Origin: Coriobacteriia bacterium
GTDB lineage: Bacteria > Actinomycetota > Coriobacteriia > Anaerosomatales > Anaerosomataceae
NCBI GenBank assembly: GCA_016926975.1
Contig: JAFGNP010000112.1
Location: forward strand, 1-39,150
DNA: 39,150 nucleotides
Reading direction: 5' to 3'
Part shown: positions 8,849-15,415 of the stretch, piece after piece
Position numbering within the stretch: the stretch's first letter is position 1
How the letters are laid out: each line of letters starts with the position of its first letter
The notes under the pieces: generated by a model
What the model was told of the DNA's origin: nothing
Databases searched by the model: none
What the model saw: only the letters and a program-made list of their open reading frames with translations
Made by a program: the position numbers and the translations under genes

Positions 8849-10765
8849 ATGGCTGAGATCACCGTCATCCTGCCGGACGGTAGCGCCAAGGGCGTACCGG
8901 AGGGAGCCACGGTACACGATGTCGCCCTGTCCATCGGCGCCCGTCTTGCGGCTGCTGCCGTGGCTGGTCGCGTCGACGGCCGCATCGTGGACACGTGGAC
9001 GCAGGTACACGACGGCGCACGCGTAGAGATCGTCACCGAGCGTGACGCGGAGGCGCTCGATGTGCTGCGGCACTCGGCCGCGCACGTGATGGCCGAGGCG
9101 GTGAAGCAGCTGTTCCCGGACGCCAGGTTCGGTATCGGACCGGCTATCGAGGACGGCTTCTACTACGACATCGAGATCGGCCGAGCCTTCACTCCCGATG
9201 ACCTGGGGGCCATCGAGGAGCGCATGCGCACCATCGTGGCCGAGGAGCAGACCTTCAGGCGCACGGAGCTGGAGAAGTCCCAGGCCTGCGATCTGTTCGG
9301 CGGGCAGCCATACAAGTTGGAGCTTCTTGACGAGCTGCCGGAGGCGGAGGTCATCTCGACCTACGTGCAGGGTAGCTTCACGGACCTGTGTCGCGGGCCA
9401 CACGTACCGCACACGGGCTGGATCAAGGCGTTCAAGCTCATGAAGATAGCCGGCGCGTACTGGCGCGGTGATTCGGACCGCCCGATGTTGCAGCGCATCT
9501 ACGGCACGGCCTGGTTCAGCGAAAAGGGCCTGCAGGCTTACCTGACCAGGCTCGATGAGGCCGAGAAGCGCGATCACCGCAGGCTTGGCAAGGAACTGGA
9601 CCTCTTTCACTTCGACGAGCTCGCCGGCTCCGGCCTGGTGCTCTATCACCCCAAGGGCGCGCGTGTGCTTCACGAGCTGATCGAGTGGCTCTCGGCCGAC
9701 CTGTACGAACGCGGCTACGTCGAGATCCGCACTCCGCACATCTACAAGGCCGATGTCTGGAAGACGAGCGGCCACTGGGACTACTACCGCGAGAACATGT
9801 ACCCATTCCAGATAGACGAAGGGGAGGGCAAGGAGCCGACCGACTACGCGGTCAAGCCGATGAACTGCCCGGGTGCGCTTCTGGTCTATCGGGCCGACGT
9901 GCGTTCGTACCGCGATCTGCCGATGCGCCTCTTCGAATTCGGCACGGTATACCGCCACGAGAAGAGCGGCGTGGTGCACGGTCTCATGCGCGCCCGCGGG
10001 TTCACGCAGGACGACGCGCACATCTTCTGCACGGGCGAGCAGATCGTGCCCGAGGTCAAGGCAATGCTCGACATCGTCAAGTACATCATGGACACGTTCG
10101 GGTTCGAGTACTCTGCCGAGGTCTCCACCAAGCCCGAGAAGTCGGTCGGCAGTGACGCGGACTGGGACCTCGCCACCAAGGCGCTGATGACGGCGCTCGA
10201 TGAGTGGGGACTGGCCTACCAGATCAACGAGGGCGACGGCGCGTTCTACGGCCCGAAGATCGACATCAAGGTCAAGGATGCGATAGGCCGTGTCTGGCAG
10301 CTCTCGACGATCCAGGTGGACTTCAACAACCCCGAGCGTTTCGACATCACCTACCGCACTGCCGAGAACACCGAGGAGCGGCCGTTCATGCTCCACCGTG
10401 CCATCTTCGGCTCCATGGAGCGGTTCCTGGGCATCCTGATCGAGCACACCGCCGGGGCGTTCCCCACGTGGCTTGCGCCCGTCCAGGCAGTGATCATCCC
10501 TATCGCCGACAGGCACCTCGAGCACTGCGCCGCTGTGGCGAAGCGGCTCAACAAGGCGGGCGTGCGTGCCGAGGTGTACGCCGAGAACGAGCCCATGCGC
10601 GTGAAGATCGCCAAGGCGCAGCAGCAGAAGGTGCCGTACATGCTCGTCATCGGCGACCGAGAGGTCGAATCCGACGAGGTTGGAGTGCGCGAACGGTCCG
10701 CGGGCGACATCGGTGCGATGGGTATAGACGATTTCGCGGCCAAGGTGGCTGCCGAGAGACCGTAG
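8849..10765 (+). CDS. thrS: Threonine--tRNA ligase
   Basis: TGS domain start (ITVILPDGSAKGVPEGATVHDVA), HxxxH editing domain, class II motifs MNCPGALLVY, RARGFTQDDAHIFC. Confidence 0.98.
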   Translation: MAEITVILPDGSAKGVPEGATVHDVALSIGARLAAAAVAGRVDGRIVDTWTQVHDGARVEIVTERDAEALDVLRHSAAHVMAEAVKQLFPDARFGIGPAIEDGFYYDIEIGRAFTPDDLGAIEERMRTIVAEEQTFRRTELEKSQACDLFGGQPYKLELLDELPEAEVISTYVQGSFTDLCRGPHVPHTGWIKAFKLMKIAGAYWRGDSDRPMLQRIYGTAWFSEKGLQAYLTRLDEAEKRDHRRLGKELDLFHFDELAGSGLVLYHPKGARVLHELIEWLSADLYERGYVEIRTPHIYKADVWKTSGHWDYYRENMYPFQIDEGEGKEPTDYAVKPMNCPGALLVYRADVRSYRDLPMRLFEFGTVYRHEKSGVVHGLMRARGFTQDDAHIFCTGEQIVPEVKAMLDIVKYIMDTFGFEYSAEVSTKPEKSVGSDADWDLATKALMTALDEWGLAYQINEGDGAFYGPKIDIKVKDAIGRVWQLSTIQVDFNNPERFDITYRTAENTEERPFMLHRAIFGSMERFLGILIEHTAGAFPTWLAPVQAVIIPIADRHLEHCAAVAKRLNKAGVRAEVYAENEPMRVKIAKAQQQKVPYMLVIGDREVESDEVGVRERSAGDIGAMGIDDFAAKVAAERP

Positions 10766-10828
10766 GGGCGGGTGGATCGACGCGCCGATGCTTCGGGCGC
10801 ACTCGCCATCTGAGCAAAGGGGAGTCTC

Positions 10829-11401
10829 GTGAGTGAAGGAAGCATCGACAACACACTGGCCGACTATCTGGGCGCATACGGTCCGCTGCCTCTGGGCAAG
10901 AGCTTTGCGCTCATGGACTACCTGTTGCAGCTGGTAGGGAAGGCCCACAGCGCAGGTCTCACGGACGGCGCTCTCAGCCCCGCGAGACTTGTCGTGGACG
11001 ATAGTGGGCAGGTGGAGCTACTGCCTGCAGCTGAGGCGAGGCCGATCGAAGACGGGGGCGCGTATCTCGCACCCGAGCAGCGAGAGGGTGAGCCGGCAGG
11101 TCCCGGCTCGGACGTGTACGCGCTTGGAGTGATGGCGTACCACATGATGACCGGCGTCCTGCCTTACTCCGCGGGCGACGACCCGGTAGACCCTCTTGCC
11201 TTGTTGCCCAATATCACAGACCACGTGCGTCGCACGCTCACGATCGCCGTTCAGAAGGATCCCGCCGATCGCTTCGCGGACGCGCTCGAATTCCGTGCGG
11301 CTCTGCGCGGTCAGTCGAATGCCGCTCTCGAGGGCCGCGAACTCAAGTGGACGGTGCCCGAGGGCGCTTCCGATGTCGCCGAGGGTGACCGCGCGGAGTA
11401 G
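10829..11401 (+). CDS. Serine/threonine protein kinase C-lobe-like pseudokinase lacking the N-lobe
   Basis: Kinase C-lobe pattern AHSAGLTDGALSPARLVVDDSGQVELLPAAEA...YLAPEQREGEPAGPGSDVYALGVMAYHMMTGVLPY; catalytic HRD/DFG residues degenerate. Confidence 0.8.
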   Translation: MSEGSIDNTLADYLGAYGPLPLGKSFALMDYLLQLVGKAHSAGLTDGALSPARLVVDDSGQVELLPAAEARPIEDGGAYLAPEQREGEPAGPGSDVYALGVMAYHMMTGVLPYSAGDDPVDPLALLPNITDHVRRTLTIAVQKDPADRFADALEFRAALRGQSNAALEGRELKWTVPEGASDVAEGDRAE

Positions 11402-11456
11402 CCGATCCAGTGTGGCGGAGCGGTCGAGACGGGTCTGCCGGAGTCCGGCGGTGCGC

Positions 11457-11485
11457 TGGACACTCTCGCGGGTGGTCGCTATACT
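11457..11485 (+). promoter_or_regulatory. Sigma-70-type promoter for the infC operon
   Basis: TGGACA - 17 nt - TATACT. Confidence 0.7.
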
Positions 11486-11626
11486 CGGCAAGCTTACAAC
11501 TGCATAGAGATGAAGCGGGACCCCGCCCATAGGGGTTGAGATAGGGTCCCCACCTGCCGGCGCACGAGGAGTGCGGCTGTCTGGTCAGAAGGCGCAAGCA
11601 GGCGCGATGAGCGTTTGTCTGCACGG

Positions 11627-11660
11627 ACGTCCCGACGGCAGCGCCGCGGGACGTTTCTTG
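11627..11660 (+). promoter_or_regulatory. Attenuator-like intrinsic terminator in the infC leader
   Basis: ACGTCCCG-a-CGGC-AGC-GCCG-CGGGACGT followed by TTTCTTGATTT, between promoter and infC start. Confidence 0.65.
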
Positions 11661-11704
11661 ATTTCGGGGTGCAGATGCGCCCCCGCATCACCGGAGGTGA
11701 CGCT

Positions 11705-12295
11705 ATCAGCACTACAGAGCCAAGGCTCAACGATCGAATCAAGGCCCAGCGGTGCCGGCTTATCGGCGAGGAGGGCGAGCAACTAGGCATCTTCATGATG
11801 TCGGACGCGCTTCGTATGGCCGACGACGCCGCGCTGGACTTGGTGGAGATCGCGCCCAATGCCGATCCGCCTGTCTGCAAGGTCATGGACTACGGCAAGT
11901 ACAAGTACGAGTTGGAGCAGAAGGCGAAGAAGGCGCGAAAGAACCAGACACGAGTCGAGATCAAAGAGATCAAGTTTCGCCCCAAGATCGACATTCACGA
12001 CTACGAGACGAAGAAGAAGCACGTAGTCCGCTTTCTTGAGGCAGGCGCCAAGGTCAAGGTGACCATCATGTTCCGCGGTCGCGAGATGGTGCACGCGGAA
12101 CGCGGCCTTGCGATCCTGGAGAAGCTGGAGAGCGAGATCTCAGAGATCGCGTTCGTCGAGAGCAAGCCCAAACTCGAAGGTCGGAACATGTTCATGCTCG
12201 TGGCGCCGAGCAAGAAGGATGTCGTCAAGCCGAAGCCTGCGAAGGCGGACGACGCAGAAGAGGATGCACCTGAGTCCTCTGACGCGGAAGAATAG
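11705..12295 (+). CDS. infC: Translation initiation factor IF-3 (probable ATC start)
   Basis: [27 protein letters not shown]... IF3 N-domain; GGAGGTGA at 11693-11700 ideally spaced from in-frame ATC at 11705. Confidence 0.93.
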   Translation: MSTTEPRLNDRIKAQRCRLIGEEGEQLGIFMMSDALRMADDAALDLVEIAPNADPPVCKVMDYGKYKYELEQKAKKARKNQTRVEIKEIKFRPKIDIHDYETKKKHVVRFLEAGAKVKVTIMFRGREMVHAERGLAILEKLESEISEIAFVESKPKLEGRNMFMLVAPSKKDVVKPKPAKADDAEEDAPESSDAEE

Positions 12296-12307
12296 AGGAG
12301 ATCGCAC

Positions 12308-12505
12308 ATGCCAAAGGTCAAGACACACAAGGGCACCGCGAAGCGGTTCAAGCTCACCGGTACCGGCAAGATCAAGCGGGCGAAGGCCTTCAAGAGCCAC
12401 ATCCTCGAGAAGAAGAGCCCCAAGCGCAAGCGCAACTTCCGTCACGACGGGCTTGTGCACGAGTCGGATGTCAAAGTCATCAAGAAGCAGCTGGGCATCG
12501 GTTAG
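12308..12505 (+). CDS. rpmI: 50S ribosomal protein L35
   Basis: [27 protein letters not shown]. Confidence 0.97.
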   Translation: MPKVKTHKGTAKRFKLTGTGKIKRAKAFKSHILEKKSPKRKRNFRHDGLVHESDVKVIKKQLGIG

Positions 12506-12541
12506 CCGAAGCTCGCTTACGTCTCCAAGGAGTGATCGAAG

Positions 12542-12901
12542 ATGCCCAGGGTGAAGCGTGCAGTCACCGCAAAGAAGAAGCGCCGGACCGTTCTTGCGCA
12601 AGCGAAGGGTTACTACGGTGACCGTAGTCGCCGCTACAAGAGCGCGAAGGAGCAGGTGCAGCACTCGCTGCAGTACCAGTACCGCGACCGCCGCAACAAG
12701 AAGCGCGAGATCCGCCGTCTGTGGATCGTCCGCATCAACGCCGGCGCGCGCATCAACGGCCTGTCGTACTCGGTGTTCATGAACGGCCTCAAGAAGGCGG
12801 AGGTCACTCTCGATCGCAAGATGTTGTCCGAGATGGCCGTGAACGACCCGGATTCGTTCGCCAAGCTTGTCGAGGTTGCCAAGGCGGCGCAGGCTTCGTA
12901 G
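12542..12901 (+). CDS. rplT: 50S ribosomal protein L20
   Basis: [39 protein letters not shown]. Confidence 0.98.
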   Translation: MPRVKRAVTAKKKRRTVLAQAKGYYGDRSRRYKSAKEQVQHSLQYQYRDRRNKKREIRRLWIVRINAGARINGLSYSVFMNGLKKAEVTLDRKMLSEMAVNDPDSFAKLVEVAKAAQAS

Positions 12902-12924
12902 CGCCAGCTTGAGCCGCATTGTCC

Positions 12925-12950
12925 GAAGGCCCCGCCGTGGCGGGGCCTTC
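12925..12950. terminator. Intrinsic terminator after rplT
   Basis: GAAGGCCCCGCC-gt-GGCGGGGCCTTC. Confidence 0.8.
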
Positions 12951-13098
12951 GCATTCGCCTGAGGTTGCTGCCGTTCAGGTTTCGGTATGCCGTATGTATG
13001 AACCTGTTAGTGACAGTGGGCGAATATGAGTGCGCGGGTCCCGCTCCCATGTGAATGCAGCCGTTTCCCCTCGGCGGCGCGAGAATCGAGGAGGAGAT

Positions 13099-13581
13099 AT
13101 GAAACGACTGCTGGTATACGCGGCCCTCGTGGCTGCCCTCGTGTCTGCTGGAGGCGCCAGAGCGTACTTCACCGCTCAGACCGAGATGAAGGACAGTGTG
13201 ATAACCGCCGGTTCTGTCGCAGTATCCGTTGAACCCACGTCGGCGGCATTGACCATCGATGCGCTGGCGCCCGGCGAGACCGTGAGCAGGACGCTTGAGG
13301 TACGGAACACGGGCACTCTGGGTTTCGATGCAATCACCACTGCTGCCAAGAAAGCAGGCATCACTGATTTCTGGAATGCTCTTCAGTGCCGGGCGAGCTG
13401 CGAGGGCGTCGAGCTGTACAACGGGCCCCTGTCGACGATGCGCACCGCACCCGTACGGGTGCCGACAGGAGGTACGGCACGGGTGACGTATGCGATCTCT
13501 CTCCCGCCTGATGCCGGCAATGACCTGCAGGGAGACTATGTGAAAGCGTCGGTGTACATCGATGCCGAGCAAGTCCGCTGA
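13099..13581 (+). CDS. TasA/CalY-like secreted protein with SipW-dependent-type signal peptide
   Basis: MKRLLVYAALVAALVSAGGARAYFTAQTEMKDSVITAGSVAVSV... characteristic AYFT...AG signal/early mature region; next gene is a SipW-type peptidase. Confidence 0.75.
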   Translation: MKRLLVYAALVAALVSAGGARAYFTAQTEMKDSVITAGSVAVSVEPTSAALTIDALAPGETVSRTLEVRNTGTLGFDAITTAAKKAGITDFWNALQCRASCEGVELYNGPLSTMRTAPVRVPTGGTARVTYAISLPPDAGNDLQGDYVKASVYIDAEQVR

Positions 13582-13957
13582 TGTCCGGTACGGGCGGGTC
13601 AGGCGTGGTGCCGAGCTCCTGCTGTTGGCGGTGATCGTTGCGTTCGGGTGGACGCATGGCGTGTTGTACGTCGAGGGGGGCTCCATGGAGCCTGCGTTGA
13701 GTGCGGGTGACGTGATCGTCTATCGCCGAGTCAGAGTCGTTCCTGAACGTGGAGATCTGATCGTCTTCGAGCACGGGGGCACCCTTGTGGTCCACAGAGT
13801 AGCCGGGTTGTTGCACGGTGGCGCTATGCGGACACGGGGCGACGCGAACGAATCGTCGGACGCGACTCCGGTGGAGGCCGGTGACGTCCGTGGTGAGGTG
13901 TTGTTCGTACTGCCCTCGGGCAAGGCCGCTTCCCGGGTGGCTGCATCCTTCCACTGA
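13562..13957 (+). CDS. Signal peptidase I, SipW/ER type (Ser-His dyad)
   Basis: GGSMEPALSAGDVIVYRR; HRV in place of the catalytic-Lys motif (TLVVHRVAGLL); RGDAN box. Confidence 0.85.
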   Translation: MPSKSADVRYGRVRRGAELLLLAVIVAFGWTHGVLYVEGGSMEPALSAGDVIVYRRVRVVPERGDLIVFEHGGTLVVHRVAGLLHGGAMRTRGDANESSDATPVEAGDVRGEVLFVLPSGKAASRVAASFH

Positions 13958-13966
13958 TGCTAGACT
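13958..13966 (+). promoter_or_regulatory. Extended -10 promoter element for the pheST leader
   Basis: TGCTAGACT just before the T-box leader. Confidence 0.5.
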
Positions 13967-13984
13967 TTCGTACCAATCGCACAC

Positions 13985-14275
13985 AAGGCGATGACGGAGA
14001 GGCGCGGTGCAACATACGCCGCCCGCCAGGGAGGGGCCCCGGGACTGGAAGGGCCTCGGACGGTGGCATCGCGGTTCACTCCAGCAGCTGCAACCTGAAA
14101 GACGAGCCAGAGGTCGATTAGGGAAGCCGGTGCCCCCGTTAGCGGGCAGTAGGGCCAGGAGCCCGTCTCGCAAGTGCGTGAGTGTAGCTCTGCGAGAATG
14201 AGTGGGTCGGTGTCGAGCCGGCCAATCAAGGTGGTACCGCGGGAGTCGCTCCCGTCCTTGTTGTCAGGGCGGAGC
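13985..14275 (+). promoter_or_regulatory. T-box leader of the pheST operon
   Basis: T-box core AAGGTGGTACCGCGGGAG...CTCCCGTCCTTG at 14228-14260; candidate Phe specifier TTC at 14075-14077; downstream gene is pheS. Confidence 0.88.
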
Positions 14276-14311
14276 GGCTCTCGCTCTGTTGAATGGGAGA
14301 TGAGAAGACGA

Positions 14312-15373
14312 ATGACGATCACCGAGGACCTGCGTGCACTCGAGGCTGAGGCTGTGGCGGCGATAGGTGCTGCGGAGACCCTTGAAGCGCTCGAGTCTGT
14401 GCGCATCGGTTACCTTGGCAAGAAGGGGTCGCTCACAGCCGTTCTGCGAGGCCTGGGTGGTCTTTCCGCCGAGGAGCGTCCCGAAGCCGGCCGAGTGTCC
14501 AACGAGGTGCGCCGGAGTCTCGAGACCGCGATCGATGAGAGGCACGCACTGCTTGCAGGCGCCGCTCACGCGACACGCGTTGCCGCAGATGCCGTAGATG
14601 TCACCCTGCCCGGCCGCCGGCATCCGGTGGGCCGCCAGCACGTCGTGCACCAGGTGGTGGACGAGATTGCGGACAACTTCACCGGTCTGGGGTACAGAAT
14701 CGCCGAAGGGCCGCAGGTAGAGCTCGACTACTACAACTTCACTGCCCTCAATCACCCGCCGGACCATCCGGCCCGCGCTCTTCAGGACACCTTCTACGTG
14801 AGGGACCTCTCGGGGGACCGCGCTGCGGTCGAGGGTGAGAGCGACGTGCTTCTGCGTACGCACACGAGCCCGGCACAGGTACACATCATGGAGGCTCAGA
14901 AGCCTCCCATCTACGTGATCGTGCCCGGCAAGGTCTACAGACGCGACGTGGCCGACCCCAGCCATTCTCCGCAGTTCACCCAGATAGAAGGCCTCGTTGT
15001 CGATGAGGGGATCACTTTCGGCGACCTCAAGGGTACGCTTGAGCACTTCCTGCACGAGATGTTCGGGCCGGACCGTCGCGTCAGGCTCCGGCCTCACTTC
15101 TTCCCGTTCACGGAGCCGTCGGCCGAAGTGGACGTGTCTTGTGGCATATGCGGCGGAGAGGGTTGCCGATCGTGTGGCGGTGAAGGGTGGCTTGAGATAC
15201 TCGGCTGCGGAATGGTCGACCCGAACGTGTTCGGGTACGTGGGGATCGATCCGGAGCGCTACACCGGGTTCGCTTTCGGCATGGGTGCTGAGAGAATCGC
15301 CGGCCTCAAGTACGGTGTCCCGGACCTGCGACTCTTCACCGAAGGCGATACCCGCTTCCTGCACCAGTTCTAG
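14312..15373 (+). CDS. pheS: Phenylalanine--tRNA ligase alpha subunit
   Basis: GYRIAEGPQVELDYYNFTALN HPPDHPAR, SPQFTQIEGLVVDEG, GFAFGMGAERIAGLKYG; ORF-track start at 14174 lies inside the T-box and is unlikely. Confidence 0.95.
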   Translation: MTITEDLRALEAEAVAAIGAAETLEALESVRIGYLGKKGSLTAVLRGLGGLSAEERPEAGRVSNEVRRSLETAIDERHALLAGAAHATRVAADAVDVTLPGRRHPVGRQHVVHQVVDEIADNFTGLGYRIAEGPQVELDYYNFTALNHPPDHPARALQDTFYVRDLSGDRAAVEGESDVLLRTHTSPAQVHIMEAQKPPIYVIVPGKVYRRDVADPSHSPQFTQIEGLVVDEGITFGDLKGTLEHFLHEMFGPDRRVRLRPHFFPFTEPSAEVDVSCGICGGEGCRSCGGEGWLEILGCGMVDPNVFGYVGIDPERYTGFAFGMGAERIAGLKYGVPDLRLFTEGDTRFLHQF

Positions 15374-15415
15374 TGATGTAGCCGCCCTGCCCGTCTTCTC
15401 AAGGAAGGACCCGCG

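Noticed and set aside
8369-10948. 859-aa minus-strand ORF opposite thrS
   Set aside because: Shadow ORF from GC-rich codon bias; His/Arg/Asp-rich low-complexity product with no recognisable motif, antisense to a certain gene
14174-14311. N-terminal extension of pheS in the ORF track
   Set aside because: Lies within the T-box core RNA; SD and homology support the start at 14312
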